Shown here: piece by piece, positions 1 to 12,940 of the stretch
Position numbering within the stretch: position 1 is the stretch's first letter
Layout of the letters: every line of letters starts with the position of its first letter
NCBI RefSeq assembly: GCF_014191505.1
Contig: NZ_JACHWS010000002.1
Location: forward strand, 682,001-746,000
Direction of reading: 5' to 3'
Source of the DNA: Hoyosella altamirensis
GTDB lineage: Bacteria; Actinomycetota; Actinomycetes; Mycobacteriales; Mycobacteriaceae
DNA length: 64,000 bases
Made by a program: the position numbers and the translations under genes
The notes under the pieces: model-generated
Seen by the model: the letters and a program-made list of their open reading frames with translations, nothing else
The model's database searches: none
What the model was told of the DNA's origin: nothing

Positions 1-206
1 AGGCAGAACACGACGAACGCGATCGCGACGCTGGTAAGCACCGGTCCATGGCCAATCGAGCCATCCGCGAGAGGCGCGGCAACGACAAGGCCGTTCTTCA
101 CCCATTGACGCGGGCGGATCGCCTTGAGCAGCCCATCAGCCAGCGATGTCGGCGGCTTCCGCGTTCTGGCGCGAGTCGGGTCCTCAGGCTCGACCAGATC
201 GCTCAT
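1..206 (-). CDS. ubiA: Decaprenyl-phosphate phosphoribosyltransferase (DPPR synthase), 5' part only
   Basis: UbiA-superfamily membrane prenyltransferase that transfers phosphoribose to decaprenyl phosphate, the first committed step toward DPA, the arabinose donor for arabinogalactan and lipoarabinomannan. Only about 68 N-terminal residues are in the window; the gene runs off the left edge. The ATG at 204-206 gives a short acidic N-terminus, then the motif RPRQWVKN and LVVAAPLA, which are typical of actinobacterial DPPR synthases, and then the first hydrophobic segment (TSVAIAFVVFCL). It lies downstream of the PAP2 phosphatase, glfT2 and glf on the same strand, the same order as Rv3806c-Rv3809c. 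The function rests on that motif plus synteny; the catalytic Asp motifs lie outside the window. Confidence 0.85.
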   Translation of the reverse strand, partial: MSDLVEPEDPTRARTRKPPTSLADGLLKAIRPRQWVKNGLVVAAPLADGSIGHGPVLTSVAIAFVVFC

Positions 207-268
207 CCTTACCCCTCTCGACCGCATGTGGTCACAACTAGTCCAGGTGCCGCACTAGCACGCACAGC

Positions 269-831
269 TTATGCCCATCCGAGCTTTTCCTCGGCCAACC
301 CCACGGCTGCAGCGGAAGCCACGCCCACGGCGGCACCCGCGAGTACATCGGTCGGGTAGTGCACACCGAGTACAAGACGGGATAGCAGCATCGGTGGAAC
401 GATCAGCGCCGCTAGTGGAAGCCCGGTGAGCCTACCTATGAGAATCGCTGCGGCGGTCGTAGACGTTGCGTGAGATGACGGAAAACTCAATTGGCTCGGT
501 GTTCCGACATTGATCACGATATCTGGATGCGTAGGACGCGGACGCCGGGCGACACGTTTGATTGCGATCGACGCGGCATGCGCACCAACTGCCCCGACGG
601 CGACGCCAAACCACTGCCGCCGCCTCGCTGGGTCAGCGACGGCACCCACCCCAGCGATACCCACCCATCCGAGTGCGTGCTCACCGAAATGTGACATCAG
701 TCTAGTGGCGGGTATTACCCCGGGCTTACTCACAATCGCGCGCTGGATGGCTACGAGGAGCGCAGCCTCTCCCGCTGGTGGCGCGCCAAGGTCCGGGCGA
801 TGATCACTCGCGATCTGGGTCATAGTCCCTC

Positions 832-835
<4 letters not shown>
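269..835 (-). CDS. PAP2-family membrane phosphatase (decaprenylphosphoryl-5-phosphoribose phosphatase candidate)
   Basis: 188-residue type-2 phosphatidic-acid phosphatase. All three motifs of the family are visible: KRVARRPRP (about 93-101), PSSH (119-122) and SRLVLGVHYPTD (152-163). Several hydrophobic segments place it in the membrane. In mycobacteria the gene in this position (Rv3807c) is linked to dephosphorylation of DPPR to decaprenylphosphoryl ribose, which fits the UbiA-type synthase immediately downstream. The ATG at 833-835 overlaps the glfT2 stop in an ATGA arrangement, suggesting translational coupling; a second ATG at 821-823 is an alternative start. Substrate assignment is by context; the enzyme class is clear from the motifs. 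Confidence 0.9.
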
Positions 836-4333
<3,498 letters not shown>

Positions 4334-6379
4334 TTGCCGAAACACCACCCGAAACGATTGCTGTCGCTGAGTGTTGCCGCCGGTGTCGCTGCTGCTGGCT
4401 CGCTAGCGGGAATCGGATTCACAAGCAACAGTCCCGGCGTGATCAACGCTGCAGACGAAACCGACCACGAGCCTACGTCGATCGAAGAAGTGCCAATCAA
4501 CCCAGGCACAACCTCCGCCATCACCGGCATCGGAGGTGCCCCCGGCCACATCTCTGACGACGGCGATGAACCCATCGTTCGCGAGATCAGCCAGGACACC
4601 CCCTTCAACATGTTCGGCCTGACCTGGGAGGGTGAAGGCGACCCAGAAGCCTGGGTTCGTGCGCAACTCGAAGACGAAACCTGGACCGATTGGTTCGAAG
4701 TCGAGCCAATCGACGCTTCCAGCTACGTCAACGAAATCGAGGAAGGCCGGACCGCGAGCGAGGTCGTCTTCGTTGGCGACACGACCCGCGTACAGATCAG
4801 CATCGGCGGGAAGGTCAACCCCGTGCTGAGCGGGGACACTGAACCAAGCGAACCGATCGCACCGGAAGACGCCGCGCCGAACGACGGGGGCGCTGCCGAC
4901 GAGACCACCGAAGGTTCACCAGCGGAAGGGCCAGCCGACGAGGTGCCCGGCGAAGCACCCGGCGAAGAAGCGCCATCCGAGGCACCTACAGCCGAGGCAC
5001 CTACGGATGAGGCGCCCGAAGAGGCACCTGGCGAACCAGGCGACATCTCTCGGCCTCTGATCGCGCAGCCACCCGCACCTGAGCGCTCCGGCACTGCTGA
5101 GAACCTCACCGCGATTCTCGTTCGTCCGAGCCGAGCTCCGATCGCTGACGCACCATCGGACGTCTCTGATCCCGTTGACATCGCGGGGGTACCGACGAAA
5201 CCAACAGTGATCAGCCGCGCTCAGTGGGGCGCCAACGAGGGTATCCGCTGCAACCAGCCACGGGTCAACGGTGGCCTTGGAGCCGTGGTCGTGCACCACA
5301 CGGCCGGCAACAACAATTACACCCAGGAGCAGTCGGCACAGATCGTCCGCGGCATCTACGCATATCACGCGCAAACACTTGGCTGGTGCGATGTCGGCTA
5401 CCACGCCCTGGTTGACAAGTACGGCCGCATCTTCGAGGGCCGCTTCGGCGGAATGGAACGCGATCTGCAAGGCGCTCACACTGGCGGCTTCAACATCAAC
5501 ACCGCCGGGTATTCCATGATCGGGCACTACAGCAACGTGACGCCACCGCGCGCTCAGGTAGAGGCGATCGGCAAGCTCGCGGGCTGGCGGCTCGCACTCG
5601 AGGACCTCAGCGCCACCGGCAACTCGCTCCACTACTCCGAGGGAACCTCGTTTACGTGGATTCCGCAGGGCCAGAGCGTCCGCCTGCCGAACATCTTCGC
5701 GCATCGTGACGTCGGTTACACCGAGTGCCCAGGCAATCTCGGGTACCAGCAGATGGCGACCATTCGGAACATTGCTGCCGAATACCAGCAGTCAGCTTCG
5801 GGTGGCACTCCGCCACCAAGCAACGGCGGTGGGGGCGACAACCCTCCCACAACTCCGCCGACGACTCCTCCAACGACACCACCGTCAACTCCTCCCCCCG
5901 GTGAAGGTTCAGTGACGCCGCCGGTACGGGGGAACTCGGGATGGAGTTCCAGCGACCTGCTTAGCGCGATCGACAACCAGCTGCCGCGACTGCTGGCTCA
6001 GCTTCGCACCGACGCTAGCGATCAGGTCGGGGAAGAAATTGCCCGCCGCTGGTACACCCTTGGTGGCGCTGAGGGCCTCCTGGGCACGGTCGTTGAAGGC
6101 ATCAGCGATGCCTCCGGCGACGTCAGGAATGCCAAGTTCGAGAACGGAACGATCTACTGGTCCGAAGAAACCGGTGCCCGTGCTGTTTGGGGCGCCATCG
6201 GTGAGAAATGGGCCGCATTAGGTGCAGAGCAGTCCGATCTCGGCCTGCCGATCACCGAGGAGTTCACTGTGCCTGAGGGAGTTCGGACGAACTTCCAGAA
6301 CGGATACCTCGTCTTCGACGGTACAACCGGCACGGTCGACGCCCACCTCAGCGCGGAGGCAGCTCCCGCCGAGGGATGA
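4334..6379 (+). CDS. Secreted N-acetylmuramoyl-L-alanine amidase (PGRP/Amidase_2) with LGFP repeats
   Basis: Peptidoglycan hydrolase cleaving the MurNAc-L-Ala bond, exported to the envelope. Start chosen at TTG 4334: AAGGGAG lies 9-15 bp upstream and the product begins with KHHPKR plus a hydrophobic signal peptide (681 aa total); ATG 4274 would add 20 residues. Order: signal peptide; acidic Ala-Pro-Glu linker (encoded about 4850-5045) with repeated EAPTDEAP units; PGRP domain with VVVHHTAG (His 321/322), FAHRDVGYTECPG (His 457, Cys 465), the zinc ligand pattern of the family; Pro-Thr linker (PPTTPP repeats, 5845-5900); C-terminal LGFP-type repeats that are thought to bind the mycolyl-arabinogalactan layer. 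Equivalent in position to Rv3811. Followed by a strong terminator. Confidence 0.92.
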   Translation: MPKHHPKRLLSLSVAAGVAAAGSLAGIGFTSNSPGVINAADETDHEPTSIEEVPINPGTTSAITGIGGAPGHISDDGDEPIVREISQDTPFNMFGLTWEGEGDPEAWVRAQLEDETWTDWFEVEPIDASSYVNEIEEGRTASEVVFVGDTTRVQISIGGKVNPVLSGDTEPSEPIAPEDAAPNDGGAADETTEGSPAEGPADEVPGEAPGEEAPSEAPTAEAPTDEAPEEAPGEPGDISRPLIAQPPAPERSGTAENLTAILVRPSRAPIADAPSDVSDPVDIAGVPTKPTVISRAQWGANEGIRCNQPRVNGGLGAVVVHHTAGNNNYTQEQSAQIVRGIYAYHAQTLGWCDVGYHALVDKYGRIFEGRFGGMERDLQGAHTGGFNINTAGYSMIGHYSNVTPPRAQVEAIGKLAGWRLALEDLSATGNSLHYSEGTSFTWIPQGQSVRLPNIFAHRDVGYTECPGNLGYQQMATIRNIAAEYQQSASGGTPPPSNGGGGDNPPTTPPTTPPTTPPSTPPPGEGSVTPPVRGNSGWSSSDLLSAIDNQLPRLLAQLRTDASDQVGEEIARRWYTLGGAEGLLGTVVEGISDASGDVRNAKFENGTIYWSEETGARAVWGAIGEKWAALGAEQSDLGLPITEEFTVPEGVRTNFQNGYLVFDGTTGTVDAHLSAEAAPAEG

Positions 6380-6386
6380 TCCGCTG

Positions 6387-6433
6387 AACACAAAGGTGGC
6401 CTGCGTTTCAACGCAGGCCACCTTTCGTGTTTT
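6387..6433. terminator. Bidirectional intrinsic terminator
   Basis: Perfect 15-bp inverted repeat: 6392-6406 (AAAGGTGGCCTGCGT) and 6411-6425, loop TTCA, followed by CGTGTTTTC. It lies between the convergent ends of the amidase and the HAD hydrolase and the stem starts with AAA and ends with TTT, so it can work in both directions. Confidence 0.9.
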
Positions 6434-6438
6434 CGGTG

Positions 6439-7278
6439 TCATCCCCACCAGTGTTCGAGGACATGGGCAACGCCGTCGTCATTGTTGGTTTTCGTGATCT
6501 CGTCCGCTGCGATGACCGCGTCGCGGTGAGCGTTGCCCATCGCAACACCATGCTTAGCCCACGCCAGCATGGGTACATCATTTGGCATGTCACCGAAAGT
6601 GACGGTTTCGTCGGGAGTCCTGCCGAGGCGCTCTGCGGCCCATGAGAGTCCCGATGCTTTGGTGACACCAGGTGCCGAGAGCTCAATCAGCCCGTGATTC
6701 GTCGAAAAAGTGATGTGCGCGCGATCCCCTACGAGGGGCAGGAGCGCGGCTCGAAGATCAGCGCTCGCAGCACCAGCTTTGCGCACGAGTAGCTTGATCG
6801 CAGGTGCGGACAACACTTCAGTTGCAGACAACTCCACGTTGTCCGGGTTCAGCCACGCGTGCTCGTACCCAGGTGCGCTGACAAACTGCGGCGACGCTGC
6901 GTCATGGGCACTGCGCCCCACCCGTTCTGCCGCGAGACCGCAGCCCGGGATCGCTGTCAAGGCGCAATCTGCCAGCCATTCCAGCGTCTCAACTTGAAGT
7001 GTGTTCGCCGTCAGTATCTGGTCCGTCGAACTGTCGTACACCACCGCACCGTTCGCGCAGACCGCAAGCGGAGCATAGCCAAGTTGGTCGATGATCGGCT
7101 TCAGCCACCTCGGGGGACGTCCAGTGGCGAGCAAAAATTGGGCACCGTCGGCGACGGCCGCGGAAATGACTCTCCGTGTGCGGTCAGTGATGCGGTCTTG
7201 ATCATCGATGAGGGTTCCGTCGACATCTGAACCGATGAGCCGTGGCGGCTCGGGTGGCCGGTGAGGTAGCGAAGTCAC
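6439..7278 (-). CDS. Cof-type HAD-superfamily hydrolase
   Basis: 279-residue phosphatase of the HAD IIB (Cof) class, probably acting on sugar phosphates or similar small metabolites in the cytoplasm. Motif I is SDVDGTLID with the nucleophile Asp at about 18 and general acid Asp at 20; motif II includes LLATGRPPRW; the C-terminal motif IV is TFGDMPNDVPMLAWA. The cap domain sits between. The position downstream of the amidase and upstream (in map terms) of two acyltransferases matches Rv3813c. Substrate is not predictable from sequence. Confidence 0.88.
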   Translation of the reverse strand: MTSLPHRPPEPPRLIGSDVDGTLIDDQDRITDRTRRVISAAVADGAQFLLATGRPPRWLKPIIDQLGYAPLAVCANGAVVYDSSTDQILTANTLQVETLEWLADCALTAIPGCGLAAERVGRSAHDAASPQFVSAPGYEHAWLNPDNVELSATEVLSAPAIKLLVRKAGAASADLRAALLPLVGDRAHITFSTNHGLIELSAPGVTKASGLSWAAERLGRTPDETVTFGDMPNDVPMLAWAKHGVAMGNAHRDAVIAADEITKTNNDDGVAHVLEHWWG

Positions 7279-7315
7279 CCCACTATCCTGCCTCGCGGTC
7301 CAATCCCGCGTTTAC

Positions 7316-8107
7316 TCAGGCGTCCCGGTTCCGCTTCCGGGCACGGCGCTCAGCGATTTCCTCGTTGTCCAAGAGGGTCGCCTCGCTGAGAGTCGGGGCG
7401 CCACCACCAAGGCGCTGCGGAACCCACCATGCACCTGCAGGATGGTCACCATACTGCTGCTGAGCTTGCTCGAGGAGCCGCTGCATACTCGATCTGACCG
7501 CCACAACGAGCTCATCGAGTGGTTGCGTCGGGAATATTGGCTCGCCTATGTGCAGCCGCAGCGGTGTCCGCGAACGGTGCAGATTCTTCGGTTTACCTTT
7601 GGTCGCTATCCGTTGGCTGCCCCACAGCACAACCGGGATGATCGGCGCGTCCGCGTCAATCGCCATACGGGCGACGCCACTCTTGAACTCCTTGAGTTCA
7701 AAGCTGCGGCTGATGGTTGCTTCTGGAAACACTCCTACGAGGGCACCTTCACGGAGTGCCGAGACGGCTGCCTGGTAGGACGCTGCGCCGGCTTCCCGAT
7801 CCACTGGGATCGTACGTGTGAGAGTCGCCATCGTTCGCAACAAGGGGTTTCGCCACAACTCTTCCTTCGCCATATAGCGAACTGCCCGGCGAACGCGAAG
7901 CGGCCCGAACCCTGCGTACATTGGATCCATGTAACCGGTGTGGTTGATCGCGTACACAGCGCCACCCTGACGTGGCACGTTCTCGGCACCCACCACGGTG
8001 AGCTGGGCTCCCTGGTAGGCCCGAATGATGTACGCGAGCAGCACGAAAAATCCGTATGCCAGCACAGCGATTGAGCTGACGATTGTTTCTCGCGCCCTAC
8101 GGATCAT
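7316..8107 (-). CDS. 1-acylglycerol-3-phosphate O-acyltransferase family protein (PlsC-like), copy 1
   Basis: 263-residue PlsC-family acyltransferase, membrane-associated, expected to acylate lysophosphatidic acid or a related glycerolipid. It has an N-terminal hydrophobic segment (about 11-28), the HX4D catalytic motif in NHTGYMDPMY (His 56, Asp 61) and the GVFPEATISR glycerophosphate-binding motif. It overlaps the upstream paralogue by 4 bp (ATGA at 8104-8107), so the two are translationally coupled. C-terminal basic tail ERRARKRN. The pair is a tandem duplication, as in the Rv3814c-Rv3816c group. Confidence 0.88.
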   Translation of the reverse strand: MIRRARETIVSSIAVLAYGFFVLLAYIIRAYQGAQLTVVGAENVPRQGGAVYAINHTGYMDPMYAGFGPLRVRRAVRYMAKEELWRNPLLRTMATLTRTIPVDREAGAASYQAAVSALREGALVGVFPEATISRSFELKEFKSGVARMAIDADAPIIPVVLWGSQRIATKGKPKNLHRSRTPLRLHIGEPIFPTQPLDELVVAVRSSMQRLLEQAQQQYGDHPAGAWWVPQRLGGGAPTLSEATLLDNEEIAERRARKRNRDA

Positions 8108-8898
8108 TGAGGTCCTGCTTGTTCTTTGGCCTTCCTGGCCGCGATGCGCGCCTCCGTGTCACGACGATCCAATTCGGTTGCCTCCTCCAGCGTTGGGGCA
8201 CTGCCCCCGAGACGCCGCGGAACCCAGTACGCGCCCTCGGGGTGCGGGCCATACTCGTCCTGAACCGTCAGCAGCATTTCCTGCATGGCGCTCTTCAGCT
8301 TCGCTGTGAGTTCCGAGGCAGGCTCGAACGGGACGATGGGTGCGCCAACAGATACGGAGATGGGCGTGTTCGTCCTGCCCAGTTGCTTGGGGTGGCCCTT
8401 CGTCCATACACGCTGCGCACCCCAGACGACGATCGGGATGATCGGGACGTTCGCTTCGATCGCCATTCGCGCGGCGCCGGATTTGAACTCTTTCAGTTCG
8501 AAACTGCGGCTGATCGTCGCCTCGGGGTACACGCCGACGAGTTCGCCATCCCGCAAAGCCTGGACTGCCGCCTCGTAAGCACCCGAGCCGGCTACCCGAT
8601 CGACCGGAATATGCTTGAGGGAACGCATGATTGGGCCAGTGATGCGATGGTCAAACACTTCCTGCTTGGCCATGTAGCGGATGTAACGCTTCGCGGGAAC
8701 CATCGCCTTGCCCGCATACAAGAAATCTAGATAGCCCGTGTGGTTCACGGCTATCACCGCGCCACCCTTCCTGGGCATGTTCTCTTCTCCCTTGATGGAG
8801 AATTTGAGTCCCTGGGCGCGGAAAAGAACTTTGGCGATGGCAACGACAGGGGCGTAGACAGGTTCCACGCGCACTAGCCTAGCGGGTAATCCGGACAT
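8104..8898 (-). CDS. 1-acylglycerol-3-phosphate O-acyltransferase family protein (PlsC-like), copy 2
   Basis: 264-residue paralogue of the gene directly downstream, with which it shares long segments (for example SRSFELKEFKSG and the P-HP-GA-WVP-RLGG C-terminal motif). HX4D is in NHTGYLDFLY (His 53, Asp 58) and the substrate motif is GVYPEATIS. It differs in the N-terminal helix. It is the first gene of the pair, transcribed from the region shared with the divergent thioesterase at 8960. The duplication suggests that the two act on different acyl acceptors or chain lengths; this cannot be told from sequence. Confidence 0.88.
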   Translation of the reverse strand: MSGLPARLVRVEPVYAPVVAIAKVLFRAQGLKFSIKGEENMPRKGGAVIAVNHTGYLDFLYAGKAMVPAKRYIRYMAKQEVFDHRITGPIMRSLKHIPVDRVAGSGAYEAAVQALRDGELVGVYPEATISRSFELKEFKSGAARMAIEANVPIIPIVVWGAQRVWTKGHPKQLGRTNTPISVSVGAPIVPFEPASELTAKLKSAMQEMLLTVQDEYGPHPEGAYWVPRRLGGSAPTLEEATELDRRDTEARIAARKAKEQAGPQ

Positions 8899-8959
8899 TG
8901 TCCTTCAGGGAAGAAGGTACTGGACGTGAGCTCACCGGCTTCGGGGAGAATGACGGGCT

Positions 8960-9475
8960 ATGGCATCTAATGGGTCTTCAAAACGACGCGAGCGCCAGTA
9001 TTCCTGGGTCGATCCAATGGCGGTGCGCGGAAAACACTTCGAACTAAGCGGTCTCGAGTTCCTCCGCGCGCTCGCCTCCGGCGAACTGGAGCACTCCCCT
9101 ATCGCACATACCATTGGCTTCCGGGTGACCGAGGCGACGAAGGGCTCAGCCACAATCGAGCTCGAACCCGCTGAGTTTCTCTACAACGCAGTTGGTTCCG
9201 TGCACGGCGGTGCCGTCACAGCGATCGCTGATTCCGCGATGGGGTTCGCAGTGAGCACCACGCTCCCAGCATCCGCCGGTTATACGACGCTCGATCTCAA
9301 CATCCGGTTTATCAGGCCGGTGACCGAGGAGACCGGCACGATCAGAGCGACCGGCTACGCCGAACACAGCGGCCGAACGACTGCGACCGCGCGTGCTGAG
9401 ATCCGCGACAGCGACGATCGCCTGCTTGCGAGCGCTACTGCCCGCTGCATGATCCTCCGGCCGGAATCTTCCTAG
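8960..9475 (+). CDS. PaaI/YdiI-type hotdog-fold thioesterase
   Basis: 171-residue acyl-CoA thioesterase of the hotdog superfamily. The family core [18 protein letters not shown] includes the HGG turn and the catalytic Asp/Glu region of the central helix, followed by the [11 protein letters not shown] strand. The N-terminal 45 residues are a basic extension; an ATG at 9017 ([10 protein letters not shown]) is a second possible start. The stop overlaps the convergent serS stop by 4 bp (9472-9475), so there is no room for a terminator between them. The substrate (aromatic or fatty acyl-CoA) is unknown. Confidence 0.85.
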   Translation: MASNGSSKRRERQYSWVDPMAVRGKHFELSGLEFLRALASGELEHSPIAHTIGFRVTEATKGSATIELEPAEFLYNAVGSVHGGAVTAIADSAMGFAVSTTLPASAGYTTLDLNIRFIRPVTEETGTIRATGYAEHSGRTTATARAEIRDSDDRLLASATARCMILRPESS

Positions 9476-10731
9476 TTTTTCGGCGTCAGCAGTTCAGTGC
9501 CCACGAACGGGACGAGCGCAGCTGGCACCCGGACGCTGCCGTCTGCCTGCTGATGATTTTCGAGCAGCGCGACGATCCAGCGGGTGGTCGCCAGCGTGCC
9601 ATTGAGGGTTGCCGCTATCTGCGGTTTCCCGTTCTCGTCCCGATACCTGATGCCAAGGCGGCGGGCCTGGAATGTTGTGCAGTTCGATGTTGATGTCAAT
9701 TCCCGATACGTCTGCTGGGTGGGGATCCAGGCTTCGCAATCGAATTTGCGCACAGCCGACGAGCCCAGGTCTCCGGATGCGACATCGATGACCCGATAGG
9801 GAACTTCAATCGCGGAAAGCATGTCCCTCTCCCAGCCGAGGAGGCGGTCGTGCTCGGTGGCGGCCTCGTCCGGCCGGCAGTACGAGAACATCTCGACCTT
9901 GTCGAACTGGTGGACACGAATGATTCCGCGCGTGTCCTTGCCGTAGCTGCCAGCCTCCCGCCGGAAGCAAGACGACCACCCGGCGTAACGCCGCGGCCCC
10001 TCACTGAGGTCAAGGATTTCACCCGAGTGATACCCAGCCAGCGGGACCTCAGACGTCCCGACGAGGTACAGGTCGTCATCGGCGAGATGATAAACCTCGG
10101 CAGCATGTGCGCCGAGGAAACCTGTACCAGACATGATTTCTGGACGCACCAGAACCGGCGGGATCATCGGGGTGAAGCCAGCGGCGACCGCCTTCTGGAT
10201 AGCAAGCTGCAGCAAACCGAGCTGAAGCAGAGCACCATAGCCCGTAAGAAAATAGAAGCGGGCACCTGAAACCTTCGCACCGCGTTCCATGTCGAGCAGA
10301 CCCAGCGATTCTCCGAGTTCGAGATGGTCCTTCGGGTTCTCGATCGGCCGCGGCTCCCCCACAGTCTCGAGTACCGCGAAGTCTGCTTCACCTCCGACGG
10401 GCACGTCAGGATGCACGATATTAGAGATCGCGCGGTGCGCCTGCTGCATACGCTCGTTGGCCGCGCTCTCATCAGCTTCCGCATCCTTAACCCGCTGGGC
10501 GAGTTTGGCGGCGCCTTCGAGCAATTCCGCGCGGTCCTCAGGCGACGCTTTGCCGATGCGCCTTCCGAGTGCCTTGTGTTCAGCCCGCAAGTTGTCCGCA
10601 GACGCTACAGCCGCTCGGCGTTCGGTGTCCGCCTGCAGCAGCGTATCTACCAGACCGGCGTCTTCACCGCGGGCGCGTTGTGAGGCGCGGACCGCTTCTG
10701 GATCTTCACGGAGGAACTTAAGGTCGATCAC
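9472..10731 (-). CDS. serS: Seryl-tRNA synthetase
   Basis: Class II aminoacyl-tRNA synthetase charging tRNA-Ser (419 aa from this start). The N-terminal [14 protein letters not shown] is the family's usual beginning, reached by a GTG at 10731; an upstream ATG at 10743 would add MCSA and is less likely. A long antiparallel coiled-coil arm covers about residues 30-105. Motif 2 ([15 protein letters not shown]) and motif 3 ([18 protein letters not shown]) are visible, as is the serine-pocket segment TSEVPLAG. Essential housekeeping gene, same neighbourhood as Rv3834c next to the septum-formation gene. Confidence 0.97.
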   Translation of the reverse strand: MIDLKFLREDPEAVRASQRARGEDAGLVDTLLQADTERRAAVASADNLRAEHKALGRRIGKASPEDRAELLEGAAKLAQRVKDAEADESAANERMQQAHRAISNIVHPDVPVGGEADFAVLETVGEPRPIENPKDHLELGESLGLLDMERGAKVSGARFYFLTGYGALLQLGLLQLAIQKAVAAGFTPMIPPVLVRPEIMSGTGFLGAHAAEVYHLADDDLYLVGTSEVPLAGYHSGEILDLSEGPRRYAGWSSCFRREAGSYGKDTRGIIRVHQFDKVEMFSYCRPDEAATEHDRLLGWERDMLSAIEVPYRVIDVASGDLGSSAVRKFDCEAWIPTQQTYRELTSTSNCTTFQARRLGIRYRDENGKPQIAATLNGTLATTRWIVALLENHQQADGSVRVPAALVPFVGTELLTPKN

Positions 10732-10775
10732 AGCTGAACACACTACTGCGCGAGGCTGGCAACTGTCGTATCGCG

Positions 10776-11195
10776 TTACTCGCCTGAGCCAGTTTTGTGC
10801 GTCGGCTCTAGCAGTTGTACATAGTCTTCGCGCCCGAACATCGTCGCCGCGGCGATAGCCGTTGGTACGCCCGCGTTGGGGTCCGCTCCCGCTCGCACAA
10901 GCGCGGCGACAATCTCGTCCTCCCCTTTGAATACTGCGCCCGCAAGTGGCGTTTGCCCGCGGTCATTTTGCTGATCCACATCGGCACCGCGCTCGATGAG
11001 CAGCGCGACGACCTCCGCATGCCCGTGGTACGCCGCGAGCATCAGCAACGTGTCCCCTTTTCCGTTGGACAGATTCACTGGCACTCCGGCGTCCAAGTAT
11101 GCGGCCAGCGCTCGCGCGTCACCCCTGCGTGCCAGGTCGAAGAGGCGTCCCGCGAACTCGGCGAGTTCGGCATCATCCGTCCCGGCATCGCTCAT
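10776..11195 (-). CDS. Ankyrin-repeat protein
   Basis: 139-residue cytoplasmic protein made of about three ankyrin repeats: [27 protein letters not shown], then [27 protein letters not shown], and a degenerate third repeat, preceded by a capping helix ([20 protein letters not shown]). Start taken at ATG 11195 ([14 protein letters not shown]); a longer frame to 11435 is antisense to the next gene's start and has non-protein-like composition. It lies just upstream of serS on the same strand with a 44-bp gap, so it may be the first gene of a serS transcript. Partner unknown; small ankyrin proteins usually mediate protein binding. Confidence 0.85.
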   Translation of the reverse strand: MSDAGTDDAELAEFAGRLFDLARRGDARALAAYLDAGVPVNLSNGKGDTLLMLAAYHGHAEVVALLIERGADVDQQNDRGQTPLAGAVFKGEDEIVAALVRAGADPNAGVPTAIAAATMFGREDYVQLLEPTHKTGSGE

Positions 11196-11268
11196 TCTTC
11201 GACCGTACCGGGGGGAAATACGGGAGCCCACTCGTCCCCCCGGCGAAATGCGTGCATCATAGAGGCCG

Positions 11269-12405
11269 ATGACGAACGAACACGATGAGCGTGACGAACC
11301 GAGCAGCGGTGACGATGCCGCCGCCGAGCAGCCACTAGATTCGGCTGCTGAGCCCGGCTCCGATGAGCCCGGAGAAGCTGCGAGAAGCGCACCGACAGAC
11401 AGCTCCGCGACGGCTGCACCCAAACGGCCGCGCAAGGGACTGAGGATCGCGGCGCTCGTTGTCTTACTGATCCTGGTTGCAGGTGGAGTGACGAGTTATG
11501 TCCTCACCCAAGACTTCGGTGAGCAGGAGGACGAACCCTCACTGACAACTGTCGCGGCGCCCGAGACCGATGCGGTGGCGGGAGAAGCTTTCGCCTCTGC
11601 TGAGGCAGGCGACTGCTTGTTCTGGGAAGCGGGCGACGCTGGTGACCTTTCGCTCGTCGAGTGTTCGGAGGAACATCGCTTCGAAGTCGCATCCGTAATG
11701 GACCTCGCGCACTTCCCGGGTACGGAGTTTGGCCCAGAGGCAGAGTTCCCTTCTGAACTCCGCTTCGCAGAGCTTCGCGCTCAGGTGTGCGAACCGGCCG
11801 TGTCGGACTACCTCGGAGCTCGTTTTGACCCGCGCGGCAAGTTCAGCGTCAACCTGATCAATCCGGGCGAAGCGGGCTGGAACGCAGGAGAGCGAACGAT
11901 CCGGTGCGGGCTACAGAATGTGGGTACTACTGGAGAGGTTTTCGCGGTCCGCGGCCACGCTGCTGACCAGGATCAGTCCGTGACCTGGGAGCCGGGTGAG
12001 TGCATCGGCATCAACCACGACATCCCAACGGACCCCGTTCCGTGCGAGGACCCACACGCGTTCGAGGTTGTCGGAATCGTCAACCTGGTGGACGAGTTCG
12101 GTGAGGGCTATCCCTCGACGGATGATCAGGACCGATTCCTGGATGAGCGGTGCCGCCAGCTGAGCGCAGAATTCCTGGGTGGCCCCGAACGCCTCGAGGA
12201 ACTCCGCCTCACAGCATTCTGGGATACGCGCACGCTCTCGAGTTGGCTCGCGGGGAGTCGTTTGGTGAATTGCGCGGTCGGTGCACAAACCGAAGGTGCG
12301 GGGTTCGCGACGATCGCTGGTTCGGTGCGTGGAGAGTTCACGATCAACGGGCAACCGCCCGGTGATGCCCCGGCTCCTGATGCTCCCGAAGACCCGGAGA
12401 ACTGA
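11269..12405 (+). CDS. Septum-formation family membrane protein (Rv3835-like)
   Basis: 378-residue single-pass membrane protein. The cytoplasmic N-terminus (1-55) is acidic/Ala-rich and ends with KRPRKGLR, followed by a transmembrane helix (about 57-76) and an extracytoplasmic region with two copies of the Septum_form-type module: GDCLFWEAGDAGDLSLVECSEEHRFEV and GECIGINHDIPTDPVPCEDPHAFEV, each pairing a GxC with a VxCxxPH-like element; the paired Cys residues probably form disulfides. C-terminus is Pro/Asp-rich. Position next to serS and upstream of a zincin matches Rv3835-Rv3836. A role at the septum is a family annotation, not demonstrated here. Confidence 0.85.
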   Translation: MTNEHDERDEPSSGDDAAAEQPLDSAAEPGSDEPGEAARSAPTDSSATAAPKRPRKGLRIAALVVLLILVAGGVTSYVLTQDFGEQEDEPSLTTVAAPETDAVAGEAFASAEAGDCLFWEAGDAGDLSLVECSEEHRFEVASVMDLAHFPGTEFGPEAEFPSELRFAELRAQVCEPAVSDYLGARFDPRGKFSVNLINPGEAGWNAGERTIRCGLQNVGTTGEVFAVRGHAADQDQSVTWEPGECIGINHDIPTDPVPCEDPHAFEVVGIVNLVDEFGEGYPSTDDQDRFLDERCRQLSAEFLGGPERLEELRLTAFWDTRTLSSWLAGSRLVNCAVGAQTEGAGFATIAGSVRGEFTINGQPPGDAPAPDAPEDPEN

Positions 12406-12420
12406 GGACTGAACCCGTCG

Positions 12421-12771
12421 ATGCCCGTAGCTATGACCGACGAGCGTTTCGAAGAGCTCGTATCTGATGCGCTCGATCTCGTTCCGGAGCAGCTTGCGCG
12501 CGCGATAGACAACGTCGTCGTGCTCGTGGAGGAACGTAATGAGGAAGAACCGGACCTGCTCGGGCTTTACCATGGCGTTGCGCTTACCGAGCGTGACTCG
12601 TTCTACGCTGGCAACCTTCCTGACACAATCACGATTTACCGCGATGCGCTGCTGACGATGTGCGAGTCCGAGGATGACGTGGTCCACGAGGTCGCTGTGA
12701 CTGTCATCCACGAAATCGCCCACCACTTCGGTATTGACGACGACCGCTTACACGAACTCGGCTGGGCCTGA
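12421..12771 (+). CDS. Metallopeptidase-like protein (zincin, Rv3836 family)
   Basis: 116-residue protein with an HExxH zinc motif in VIHEIAHHFGIDDDRLHELGW near the C-terminus, the compact single-domain architecture of the MetX/zincin-like actinobacterial family. The N-terminal half MTDERFEELVSDALDLVPEQ is conserved. The ATG at 12421 has GAGGA about 12 bp upstream; an ATG at 12433 is also possible. It follows the septum-formation gene with a 15-bp gap and is probably in the same transcript. No signal peptide, so cytoplasmic. Whether it has protease activity is not known for the family. Confidence 0.85.
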   Translation: MPVAMTDERFEELVSDALDLVPEQLARAIDNVVVLVEERNEEEPDLLGLYHGVALTERDSFYAGNLPDTITIYRDALLTMCESEDDVVHEVAVTVIHEIAHHFGIDDDRLHELGWA

Positions 12772-12940
12772 TCTCCAGCACACGAACGCCTTGTGCGGAA
12801 TTTTGTGACTCCCAGAAATTTCGCAGACTTTCGCGGAACCAAGTCCGGCTTTGCTGCGTCGGTCTATAGCGGGCCGGTGAGATCGATGACATCGCATCTC
12901 CCTTGAGGGTCCATGTCCGCTGACAGTGGGAGGTTTTGCG

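Noticed and set aside
4916-5704. 262-codon minus-strand frame inside the amidase gene
   Set aside because: Antisense to the zinc ligands of a clear PGRP domain.
11911-12726. 271-codon minus-strand frame antisense to the septum-formation and zincin genes
   Set aside because: Covers two genes with clear families on the plus strand; no motifs of its own.
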